DNA of 14,409 bases, from NCBI GenBank assembly GCA_029562045.1, contig JAKQWJ010000182.1, positions 1 through 14,409 on the forward strand, read 5' to 3'. A program made the translations under genes and the position numbers. Under the pieces are notes generated by a model. It did not search any database. It was not told where the DNA came from and worked only from the letters and a program-made list of their open reading frames with translations. Shown in pieces: positions 1-7,148 of this stretch (within the stretch, counting starts at the first letter, position 1; the number at the start of each line of letters is the position of its first letter). This stretch comes from Spirochaetota bacterium. Its GTDB lineage: Bacteria > Spirochaetota > Spirochaetia > DTKZ01.

Positions 1-1407
1 CTGGAGTACCTTACCCTGGAGCGGAAGGCCTCCACCCTGTCCGGCGGCGAGGCCCAGCGCATCCGGCTGGCCACCCAGATCGGCTCCTCCCTGGTGGGGG
101 TGCTGTACATTCTGGACGAACCCACCGTGGGCCTGCACCAGCGGGACAATCTGCGCCTCATCGACACCCTGAAACGGCTCCGGGACATGGGAAACACCCT
201 CATCGTGGTGGAGCACGACGAGCAGACCCTGCGCACCGCCGATTACATCGTGGACCTGGGGCCCGGAGCGGGAGTCCACGGGGGGCGGGTGGTGGCCCAG
301 GGGCCGCTGGAGGACATCCTCCGCTCCGAAGAAAGCCTCACCGGACGGTACCTCCGGGGCTCCCTGACCATCGAAACCCGAAAGAAAAAGCGGGAGGGAA
401 ACGGCGGAATCCTGAAGCTTTTCGGCGCCGGGGAGAACAATCTGAAAAACATCGACCCGGAGTTTCCGCTGGGGAAGTTCATCGTCCTCACCGGCGTGTC
501 CGGGTCGGGAAAGTCGTCGCTGCTGACCCAGCTGCTGTATCCCATCCTGTCCAACCGTCTCAACGGCACCAGGCTGCGGGAAGGGGCCTATCGCCGGATC
601 GAAGGGCTGGAGCATCTGGACAAGGTCATCAACATCGACCAGAGCCCCATCGGCCGGACTCCCCGATCGAATCCCGCCACCTACAGCGGCCTTTTTTCCC
701 CCATCCGGGAACTCTTCGCCCAGCTGCCGGAGTCCCGGGCCCGGGGCTACAGGGCCGGGAGGTTCTCCTTCAACATCTCCGGCGGGAGGTGCGAGAACTG
801 CCGGGGGGACGGGACCATCAGGATCGAGATGCACTTCCTGCCCGACGTGTACATCACCTGCGATGTCTGCGGCGGCCGGCGCTTCAACCGGGAGACCCTG
901 GACATCCGGTACAAGGGCAAAAACATCCACGACGTTCTGGAAATGACCGTGGACGAGGCCCGGGATTTCTTCTCCGCCGTGCCCCGGGCCAGGAGCAAGC
1001 TGGAAACCCTGAGCGCCGTGGGGCTGGGTTACATAAAGCTGGGGCAATCGGCTCTGACATTCTCCGGCGGCGAGGCCCAGCGCATCAAGCTCGCCTCGGA
1101 GCTGTCGAAGCGGGCCACGGGCTCCACCTTTTACATTCTGGACGAGCCCACCACGGGGCTGCACTTCGCCGATGTCAAGGTCCTTCTGGAGGTCCTGCAG
1201 CGGCTGGTGGACAAGGGCAACACGGTGGTCCTGATCGAACACAACATGGATGTGATCAAGCAGGCGGACTGGGTCATCGATCTCGGTCCCGAGGGGGGGG
1301 AGGGGGGGGGCGAGATCGTGGCGGCGGGCGTCCCCGGGGAGATCGCGGCCTGCGCCGCGTCCCATACCGGCCGTTTTCTGCGTGAGGTTTTCGAGGGGCG
1401 GGCTTGA
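1..1407 (+). CDS. uvrA: UvrA, excinuclease ABC subunit A (C-terminal half, 5' end outside window)
   Basis: This is the DNA-damage recognition ATPase of UvrABC nucleotide excision repair. The frame is open from base 1, so the gene starts upstream; the 468 visible residues are about half of a usual UvrA of roughly 940. In fragment numbering, the end of the first ABC module is present (signature LSGGEAQR at residues 13-20, Walker B ending YILDEP). The second ABC module follows, with Walker A GVSGSGKS at 165-172, the zinc finger C264xxC267-x19-C287xxC290, signature FSGGEAQR at 354-361, and Walker B YILDEPTTGLH. The C-terminal glycine-rich stretch GPEGGEGGGE is normal for UvrA but is encoded by two adjacent runs of 8 and 9 G. 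The stop overlaps the next gene's TTG start (TTGA), suggesting translational coupling. Identification is firm. Confidence 0.98.
   Translation: MEYLTLERKASTLSGGEAQRIRLATQIGSSLVGVLYILDEPTVGLHQRDNLRLIDTLKRLRDMGNTLIVVEHDEQTLRTADYIVDLGPGAGVHGGRVVAQGPLEDILRSEESLTGRYLRGSLTIETRKKKREGNGGILKLFGAGENNLKNIDPEFPLGKFIVLTGVSGSGKSSLLTQLLYPILSNRLNGTRLREGAYRRIEGLEHLDKVINIDQSPIGRTPRSNPATYSGLFSPIRELFAQLPESRARGYRAGRFSFNISGGRCENCRGDGTIRIEMHFLPDVYITCDVCGGRRFNRETLDIRYKGKNIHDVLEMTVDEARDFFSAVPRARSKLETLSAVGLGYIKLGQSALTFSGGEAQRIKLASELSKRATGSTFYILDEPTTGLHFADVKVLLEVLQRLVDKGNTVVLIEHNMDVIKQADWVIDLGPEGGEGGGEIVAAGVPGEIAACAASHTGRFLREVFEGRA
1293..1310 (+). repeat. Two adjacent poly-G tracts (G8-A-G9) inside uvrA
   Basis: A run of eight G, one A, then nine G encodes the conserved glycine-rich loop near the UvrA C-terminus. 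The frame is intact as read. Runs of this length are prone to slippage and to sequencing error. A one-base change here would remove the last 30 or so residues and also disturb the coupled start of the next gene. Confidence 0.9.
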
Positions 1408-4400
1408 AAGCGGGGGGCGTGGCGGCGGCTATCCTGATGGGCGTCCTTCTTCTCCCCTTTTCCGTCCCGGGGGAGGAGGCGTCCCGGATCTTCGCCGAAT
1501 CGCTCCCCATGGAGGTCCGCGCCTCCTCCTACCAGGAACTGGCGGACTGGTGCCGGCGGCTGGGGCTCTCGTCCCAGGGTTCCCGGTCGGATCTGGAAAA
1601 ACGGCTCTACGATCATTACGGCCTGGCGGAGCCCGCGGCTCCGGGGCGGGACGAAACCCTGATCCGGATCGACTCTGCGGACAGCACCGAATACTTCAGC
1701 CTGCGGCAGTTCGGCGAAGACTACGTGCGCCTGGCGGGAGGCGTCCGGATCTCCCTCCAGGACGGCAGGAAGGGCCACACCTACACCATCCGGGCGGACC
1801 GGGTCCTCTTCAATCAGACCCTGAAACTTCTCAGCGCCGTCGGCGGGGTGGAGTACCGCATCGCCGGGGCGGGGAGGGACGAGGTTTTTTTCGGCGAGAG
1901 CCTGACCCTGAACACCGAGACCTGGGAGGGGTATTTTTTCGACGGCGCCTCTTTCCGGGACCGCACCGTGGACTCCCAGACCCTGCGCTTCCGGTTCCAG
2001 GGGGAGTTCATTTCCCGGGGGCCCCAGGACTTCGTCATCATGGAGGACGCCTGGATAAGCTCCTCCCCGGGAATCCCCGCCAACTACCGGATCAGGGCGG
2101 AGAAGGTCTGGATCATGGGGCCGGGAGAGTGGGGCATCCGGAACGCGTCCCTCTACGTGGGCCATATTCCGGTCTTCTATTTTCCCTTTTTCTATTATCC
2201 CGGGGACGAGGTGATCTTCCATCCCGTCTTCGGCTATCGCAGCCGGGAGGGAGCCTTCGTTCAGACCACCACCTACTTCCTGGGCAACAGGAAGAACGAC
2301 GAACTCCCCCTGTCGTTTCTGCAGCTCACGGAGGGCGAAAAAAACGACCGGGTCAAGGAGCGGCACGGAATTTTTCTCCGGGACACCCCGGAGAAGCTGA
2401 GCCACCCCGACCGATACGTCAAGGGCCTGTTCGACCTCTACTCCCGGCTGGGGGTCTATGCCGGCGTCAGCGGCAGTCTGCCGGGGATCGCCTCTTTCGC
2501 GAACACCCTGACCTTCCACGGGGGGATCGGGGTCAGCCGGACTCTCTACTACGGCCAAAGCGGTCTGGGTTCGGAGTACAGCCCCTACTGGTCGGGGAGC
2601 GACGGGCTCCGGGACCACTGGAACAGCACCCGCATCGGCCGCCTGGATCTGCCTTTCCGCTTCGGCGGGGAAGCGAAACTCTCCGGAACCCTGGGAGGCT
2701 GGAAGGCCAACGTGTCGATGGAAACCTACTCGGACCCCTACGTCACCCAGGATTTCCTGGATCGGAAGGAACAGATCGACTGGTCCCGGCTGATGGAGGG
2801 CGTTCTGGAGGATACGCCCACGGTGATTCTGAAGGACCGGCTCACCTGGAGGGTGGACTCCTCCTATCTGCCCCAGCTTCGGGAGCTGCCGCCCCTGCTC
2901 TCGAGTTTCAGTCTGTCCCGGCTTCTGGTGTCCTTCGACTGGAGAAGCCGGGAGATCCCCCGCTTCGATCCCCAGAACCCGATGGTCCAGCTCCTGCCGG
3001 ACCACGCCGTGGCGGACCCCACCCGCCGGTTCTTCTACCCCGACACGGCGACCCTGCCGGAACTGTCCCTTCAGATCGGCGGCACCCTTCTGAGTTCGGA
3101 CAGGCGGCCTTCGCGGGTTCCGTCCGGGCAGCCGCCCGGGAAGCCGCCCTCCGAAGGCCCGATCCCCGGAGAGACGGCCCCCGGCGGGAAGCCTCCCGGG
3201 GACGGTCTCCGGCCCCCCTGGGAGGACCGGGAAGAAACCGTCGGCAAGGAGCCGCCGGACGAGCACCGGCTCCCCCCTCCCCGGGGGGACCTCCCTCTCC
3301 CCGCGCCCCCGGAGCCGCTGCGGTACACCGTTTCCTATCAGCTTCGCCCCCGGACCCACTATCAGCTCAAAACCGATTCCCAGAACTGGGTTCTTCCCGA
3401 CGACATCCGGTACGAGGCGGCCTCCGCCACCCTGACCTTCGACAATACCGCCCAGATCCTCTATGACCTGCAGGTCTACGGTCCCCTTCTCCAGACCCGG
3501 GGGAGCCTGGGTCTGACCACCCAGTACCAGACGGTGGATTACAAAACCGACACCCTGAGCGCCGCGGAGAAAAGCAGTCTGGACCTGCAGGCCTACCGGT
3601 ACCGGACCCAGAATCTCGCGCAGAACCTGGACATCACCTCCCATCCCCTGTCCAGCACCGACATGTTCAAGTCCGCCAATCTGCGCTACCTGATCCAGAC
3701 TTCCCTGTACAAAAAGAGCTTCGACCACCTCGCCGGATCGGAGCCGGTGTACCGGGAGGAGTTCGCCACCTTCTCCCGGAACATGGTCACCGCCCACCGG
3801 GTTTCCCTGGACATCGCCGCCGAAACCCTGCCGGTGACGCCGAAGATCCAGATGGCCTACGTCTGTCCGCCTCTGGACGAGGTTTTTTCCCTCTCCGGCG
3901 GGCTCATCACCGGCCCCCTGTCCAGCATGGTGACCTATCAGACCAGAAATGAGGTGGGCCGCTGGCGCAGTCAGCCCCTGTCCGTGGACGAGCAGCTGAA
4001 AATCGGCGACAGCCTGGAGTTCCGCGCGGTCTACCTCCACGACTTCAACGAGGGCGTCCCTTACTCGCTGGTGACCACCACCCGGCTCGGACCCATAGGC
4101 GCCGGGTTCCAGGCCCGGTACACCGAACCCTACACCTATGCCGGCGGCGGAGGGGGCTGGATCAGGGACACGGAAAAGGCCTTCATCCCCTCCTCGGCAT
4201 GGATGAGCGTGAAGTACTCTCTGAAACCGGAACCCCTGTGGAAAAACCGCCTCCTTCTGTCCGGGGACATCAAGGGGGACTGGAAGATGGATCTCATCCA
4301 GTATACCGAGTCGGAACTGGTCTTCGGTGTGGGCTTCACTTTTTCGCTGCACCGCTTTCTGGATCTGCGGCTCAGCTCCCAATCGAAAAACACCATGATG

Positions 4401-4709
4401 TACCAGTACTTCCCCGGTTACGCCCGGGGGGTGGGGAGGGAGTGGCGCAACCCGCTGACGGACCTGCTGCGGTCCTTCAATTTCTTCAAGACCGACGACC
4501 GCTACGCCTCCCACTTCAAGCTTTCCACCATCTCCTTCGAGGCGGTGCACCATCTGGACGACTGGGACCTGTCCCTGACCTACAGCGGGAAACCGGAACT
4601 GGTGACGGACACCGGCGGACGGAAGAACTTCATCTGGAAATCCGAGCTGGGGATAGCCTTGAGGTGGAAACCCATCCCCCAGATCAAGTCGGAGTTCCGG
4701 GTGGACTGA
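1404..4709 (+). CDS. lptD: LptD/OstA-family outer-membrane protein (spirochaetal type, 1101 aa)
   Basis: LptD homologues insert glycolipid into the outer leaflet of the outer membrane. The TTG start at 1404 has a strong ribosome site (GAGGGG, 1393-1398, 5-base spacing) and overlaps the uvrA stop. A signal peptide covers about residues 1-23. Residues 42-73 resemble a SAP helix-extension-helix (ELADWCRRLGL, then GSRSDLEKRL). Residues 84-250 look like the OstA/LptA beta-jellyroll, with repeated short beta strands. YVGHIPVFYFPFFYYPGDE (251-269) matches the LptD motif entering the barrel. The remainder is rich in alternating beta strands, as expected for a barrel, broken by a proline-rich segment at 567-638. 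I see only two cysteines (C50, C821), so the four-cysteine arrangement of E. coli LptD is not kept. From memory, T. pallidum has uvrA-lptD in the same order. Treponemes lack classical LPS, so the cargo is uncertain. Confidence 0.85.
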   Translation: MKAGGVAAAILMGVLLLPFSVPGEEASRIFAESLPMEVRASSYQELADWCRRLGLSSQGSRSDLEKRLYDHYGLAEPAAPGRDETLIRIDSADSTEYFSLRQFGEDYVRLAGGVRISLQDGRKGHTYTIRADRVLFNQTLKLLSAVGGVEYRIAGAGRDEVFFGESLTLNTETWEGYFFDGASFRDRTVDSQTLRFRFQGEFISRGPQDFVIMEDAWISSSPGIPANYRIRAEKVWIMGPGEWGIRNASLYVGHIPVFYFPFFYYPGDEVIFHPVFGYRSREGAFVQTTTYFLGNRKNDELPLSFLQLTEGEKNDRVKERHGIFLRDTPEKLSHPDRYVKGLFDLYSRLGVYAGVSGSLPGIASFANTLTFHGGIGVSRTLYYGQSGLGSEYSPYWSGSDGLRDHWNSTRIGRLDLPFRFGGEAKLSGTLGGWKANVSMETYSDPYVTQDFLDRKEQIDWSRLMEGVLEDTPTVILKDRLTWRVDSSYLPQLRELPPLLSSFSLSRLLVSFDWRSREIPRFDPQNPMVQLLPDHAVADPTRRFFYPDTATLPELSLQIGGTLLSSDRRPSRVPSGQPPGKPPSEGPIPGETAPGGKPPGDGLRPPWEDREETVGKEPPDEHRLPPPRGDLPLPAPPEPLRYTVSYQLRPRTHYQLKTDSQNWVLPDDIRYEAASATLTFDNTAQILYDLQVYGPLLQTRGSLGLTTQYQTVDYKTDTLSAAEKSSLDLQAYRYRTQNLAQNLDITSHPLSSTDMFKSANLRYLIQTSLYKKSFDHLAGSEPVYREEFATFSRNMVTAHRVSLDIAAETLPVTPKIQMAYVCPPLDEVFSLSGGLITGPLSSMVTYQTRNEVGRWRSQPLSVDEQLKIGDSLEFRAVYLHDFNEGVPYSLVTTTRLGPIGAGFQARYTEPYTYAGGGGGWIRDTEKAFIPSSAWMSVKYSLKPEPLWKNRLLLSGDIKGDWKMDLIQYTESELVFGVGFTFSLHRFLDLRLSSQSKNTMMYQYFPGYARGVGREWRNPLTDLLRSFNFFKTDDRYASHFKLSTISFEAVHHLDDWDLSLTYSGKPELVTDTGGRKNFIWKSELGIALRWKPIPQIKSEFRVD

Positions 4710-4714
4710 GCCCT

Positions 4715-4731
4715 CCCGGGCAGAGCCCGGG
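4715..4731 (+). repeat. Hairpin CCCGGGC-AGA-GCCCGGG just after lptD
   Basis: A perfect 7 bp GC-only stem with a 3-base loop starts six bases after the lptD stop. There is no T tract, so it could stabilise the 3' end of the mRNA or act as a weak or Rho-assisted terminator. The same stem recurs at 4814-4830. Confidence 0.5.
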
Positions 4732-4813
4732 CCCCCGGCGGATCGGTCTTCCGGTCCCGGCGATTCCCGCCTCCATGGCCGGGGGCGTTTTCCCGGGGCC
4801 GGACCCCCCGAAG

Positions 4814-4830
4814 CCCGGGCGGCGCCCGGG
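4814..4830 (+). repeat. Second hairpin with the same stem, CCCGGGC-GGC-GCCCGGG
   Basis: Stem identical to the hairpin at 4715-4731 but with a different 3-base loop. The shared arm could be a small dispersed repeat unit, or chance in very GC-rich DNA where CCCGGG is common. Confidence 0.45.
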
Positions 4831-4886
4831 AGGGGCCCGCGTCCCGGCCCCGACGGCACGTGTGCGCCGCCGCGCCGGACCGGCCA

Positions 4887-4917
4887 TTGACAGAGGGCGG
4901 GGAATATTTCACATTAT
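4887..4917 (+). promoter_or_regulatory. Possible sigma-70 promoter for the phoH operon
   Basis: A perfect TTGACA (4887-4892) is followed after a long 19-base gap by CATTAT (4912-4917, 4 of 6 to TATAAT). The area is the only AT-rich stretch of the spacer. A difficulty is that transcription would start near 4924, inside the apparent ribosome site, so promoter and ribosome site cannot both be used as drawn. Confidence is low. Confidence 0.3.
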
Positions 4918-4918
4918 A

Positions 4919-4926
4919 GGAAGAGG
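4919..4926 (+). promoter_or_regulatory. Ribosome binding site that favours the TTG start of phoH
   Basis: GGAAGAGG lies 5 bases before TTG at 4932, which is ideal spacing, and overlaps the alternative GTG at 4926. It therefore supports TTG 4932 as the true start of the PhoH protein, two residues shorter than the longest frame. Confidence 0.55.
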
Positions 4927-4931
4927 TGTCA

Positions 4932-5897
4932 TTGGAGAACAGGGGAACCATCATTCTGGAGGCGGGATCCATCCTTCCGGAGATCTGCGGCGTCAACGAC
5001 GCCAACATCGGGGTGCTGGAAGAACTTCTGGAAACCCGGATTTTTTCCCGGGGCAACGAACTGGTCATAGAAACGGAAAATCCCGAGGTCAAAGAAAGAT
5101 GTAAAAGGCTGGTGGCGGAGCTGGAAAACCAGGCCGCCGGCGGGAGAGCCCCCACGCCGGACCTCATCCGGGCGGTCCATGCCACCCTGGTGTCCGGCGA
5201 CACCGGGGACATGGAACTTCTCCGGGGGGTCTCGATCAACGTGCCCGGATCCTACAACCGGATATACCCCCGAGGCCTGGCCCAGGCCCGCTATGTGAGG
5301 GCCATTCAAACAGGGAGCATGGTCTTCTCCATCGGCCCCGCCGGGACGGGAAAAACCTACCTGGCCGTCGCCTGCGCCCTGGAGGAGGTCCTCTCCCGCC
5401 GGAAGCGAAAACTGGTTCTGACCCGCCCGGTGGTGGAAGCAGGTGAGTCCCTGGGGTTTCTGCCCGGGGATCTGACGCAGAAGCTCAACCCCTATCTGCG
5501 GCCCCTCTACGACTCCATGGAGGCGATAATCCCCCACGAGGTGGTTTCCCGGCTCCAGGAAAACGGGGCCATCGAAATCTCCCCCCTGGCCTACATGAGG
5601 GGCCGGAGCCTCAGGAACTGCGTGGTCATCCTCGACGAGGCCCAGAACACCACCCGGGAGCAGATGAAAATGTTCCTGACCCGCCTGGGCGAGGACGCCA
5701 AGGCGGTGGTCACCGGGGACATCACCCAGATCGATCTTCCCAGAAAAAGCTCTTCGGGCCTCATCCACGCCGCCCGGATTCTGAAGGACATTCCGGAGAT
5801 CCATTTCTCCAGCTTCGGACCCGCGGATGTGGTGCGCAACCCGCTGATAAAAAAAATCATCCGGGCCTACGAACGGGACGGCGATGAACCGCATTGA
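4932..5897 (+). CDS. phoH: PhoH-like ATPase (YbeZ/PhoL family)
   Basis: A cytoplasmic P-loop ATPase of the PhoH family, thought to act in RNA metabolism together with YbeY. It is 321 residues from TTG 4932 (323 from GTG 4926), normal for the family. The N-terminal 100 or so residues contain a small KH-like region, with conserved NxxNIxxLE-type spacing (DANIGVLEELLETRI). Walker A GPAGTGKT is near residues 135-142. The family motif LTRPVVEAGESLGFLPGDL follows. Walker B is VVILDEAQN near 231-239, then the VTGDITQIDLP sensor. The 3' end overlaps ybeY by 14 bases, and together with the following CBS gene this is the same order as ybeZ-ybeY-ybeX in E. coli. The name phoH is a family label; regulation by phosphate is not implied. 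Confidence 0.95.
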   Translation: MENRGTIILEAGSILPEICGVNDANIGVLEELLETRIFSRGNELVIETENPEVKERCKRLVAELENQAAGGRAPTPDLIRAVHATLVSGDTGDMELLRGVSINVPGSYNRIYPRGLAQARYVRAIQTGSMVFSIGPAGTGKTYLAVACALEEVLSRRKRKLVLTRPVVEAGESLGFLPGDLTQKLNPYLRPLYDSMEAIIPHEVVSRLQENGAIEISPLAYMRGRSLRNCVVILDEAQNTTREQMKMFLTRLGEDAKAVVTGDITQIDLPRKSSSGLIHAARILKDIPEIHFSSFGPADVVRNPLIKKIIRAYERDGDEPH

Positions 5898-6345
5898 TGT
5901 CTCCGTCGAAGACCTGGACCCGCCCCCAGGGCTCGAAAATGTGCCTCCTTTCTGTCATAAAATTCTCGACGCCCTCACGCTGGACAACTGGGAAGTATCC
6001 ATTGTATTTTGTGGAAACGAGTTTATCCGGGAATTGAACCGCGAGTTTCGCGGGAAGGACGAACCGACGGATGTTCTGTCCTTTTCCCAGGGGGAGGGGG
6101 ACGACGGTTTCCCCGCCCCGAAGGGGGAGTTCACCGTGGCCGGCGACATCGTCATTTCCCTGGACAGCCTGGAGGAGACCCGCAGGGAGTTTTCCGTCGA
6201 GCCGGGGGAAGAGATAAAAAGGCTGCTGATTCATGGTCTTCTGCATCTCGCGGGCTGGGACCACGGGGATGACGATCCCTCGGGGCCCATGCTGAGGCTG
6301 CAGGAAGAGCTTCTTCGAACTTTCGCGGAGGAACGGGTATTTTGA
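5884..6345 (+). CDS. ybeY: YbeY endoribonuclease (rRNA maturation factor)
   Basis: A single-strand-specific, metal-dependent endoribonuclease involved in 16S rRNA 3' maturation and 70S quality control. The diagnostic H3xH5xGxxH-type site is HGLLHLAGWDH with H117, H121 and H127 as zinc ligands. The conserved FRGKDEPTDVLSF segment (55-67, with Arg56) and GDIVIS (88-93) are present. At 153 residues the length is typical. The ATG start at 5884 lies inside the end of phoH, implying coupled translation. The stop overlaps the next gene's TTG start. A short insertion of low complexity (GEGDDGFPAPKGE, 70-82) sits between the two motifs, as in several homologues. Confidence 0.96.
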   Translation: MNRIDVSVEDLDPPPGLENVPPFCHKILDALTLDNWEVSIVFCGNEFIRELNREFRGKDEPTDVLSFSQGEGDDGFPAPKGEFTVAGDIVISLDSLEETRREFSVEPGEEIKRLLIHGLLHLAGWDHGDDDPSGPMLRLQEELLRTFAEERVF

Positions 6346-7142
6346 GTATTCGTGATTATTTTCGGAAAATCCTCGGCCCCGACGGGAACCCCGATTTCGC
6401 TTCCGTCGACGCCGGCTCTCCCGACGAAAAGGAGATGATCCTGGGCGTCCGGGAGCTTTCCTCGACCACGGTCAAGGAGGTGATGGTCCCCCGGATCGAC
6501 GTGGTTTTCATCTCCCTGGACAGCCCGGTGCAGGAGGCCCTGGACAAGATCATCGATACGGGCTACTCCCGCTTTCCCGTGTACCGGGACACCATCGACA
6601 ACGTGGTGGGGATGCTCTATGTGAAGGACCTCCTGATGAAGCTGGTGCTGCACAAGGAGATCCGGCTGGAGGAGATCATCCGCAAGCCCTACTTCGTCCC
6701 GGACAGCAAGAGGCTGGACTCCCTGCTCCGGGAGATGAAGCGGCGGAAGGTCCACATCGCCGTGGCGGTGGACGAATACGGCGGGGTCTCGGGCATCGTC
6801 TGTTTCGAGGACATCATCGAAGAGATCATCGGGGATATCCAGGACGAGTTCGACAACGAGAGGGAGGACATTCTGAAGATCGACGAGGGGGTATACCTCT
6901 GCGACGCCCGGGTCAATCTGTCGGACCTGAACGAGGAGCTTTCCCTGTCCATCCCCGACGACGATTTCGACACCCTGGGGGGCTTCGTATTCGAGCTGTT
7001 CGGCAAAATTCCCGTGCGCTACGAAAAAATCGAGTACAAGAACATGGAGTTCGTCATTCAGGAGATGGAAGGCCACAAGATCAAGTCCATCAAAATCGTC
7101 CTTCCCCGGAGCGCGGATCACTCCCCGGGCGGGGACGACTGA
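6342..7142 (+). CDS. CorC/TlyC-type CBS-domain protein
   Basis: Soluble member of the HlyC/CorC family, 266 residues. A CBS pair covers about residues 45-168, with the family start motif VKEVMVPRIDV and the second repeat ending VAVDEYGGVSGIVCFEDIIEE. A C-terminal transporter-associated (CorC_HlyC) domain covers about 182-255. The N-terminal membrane domain (DUF21/CNNM) found in longer relatives is absent, as in E. coli YbeX/CorC and spirochaetal TlyC. CBS pairs bind adenine nucleotides. Roles proposed for the family include Mg/Co resistance and, from the ybeY neighbourhood, rRNA or ribosome metabolism. TlyC was named for haemolysis in spirochaetes, but that activity is not established for this short form. 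The TTG start overlaps the ybeY stop (TTGA), with GGAGG at 6327-6331 as ribosome site. Confidence 0.92.
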   Translation: MSIRDYFRKILGPDGNPDFASVDAGSPDEKEMILGVRELSSTTVKEVMVPRIDVVFISLDSPVQEALDKIIDTGYSRFPVYRDTIDNVVGMLYVKDLLMKLVLHKEIRLEEIIRKPYFVPDSKRLDSLLREMKRRKVHIAVAVDEYGGVSGIVCFEDIIEEIIGDIQDEFDNEREDILKIDEGVYLCDARVNLSDLNEELSLSIPDDDFDTLGGFVFELFGKIPVRYEKIEYKNMEFVIQEMEGHKIKSIKIVLPRSADHSPGGDD

Positions 7143-7148
7143 GAGCCC

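Larger units (their letters stand above)
4710..4925. other. GC-rich spacer between lptD and phoH
   Basis: About 215 bases without a credible gene. It holds two short hairpins with the same stem sequence, one six bases after the lptD stop and one about 100 bases further on. It ends in an AT-richer stretch containing TTGACA and the ribosome site of phoH. Neither hairpin is followed by a T run, so neither is a textbook intrinsic terminator. Confidence 0.7.

Noticed and set aside
1382..3466. 694-codon sense-strand frame overlapping lptD in another phase
   Set aside because: The product is Arg/Gly/Pro-rich with no domain, whereas the frame at 1404-4709 has a signal peptide and LptD motifs throughout.
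1131..4859. 1242-codon antisense reading frame opposite uvrA and lptD
   Set aside because: It lies opposite two well-supported genes. Its protein is a low-complexity Gly/Pro/Arg/Val mixture without recognisable domains, as expected when GC-rich third positions remove stop codons on the other strand.
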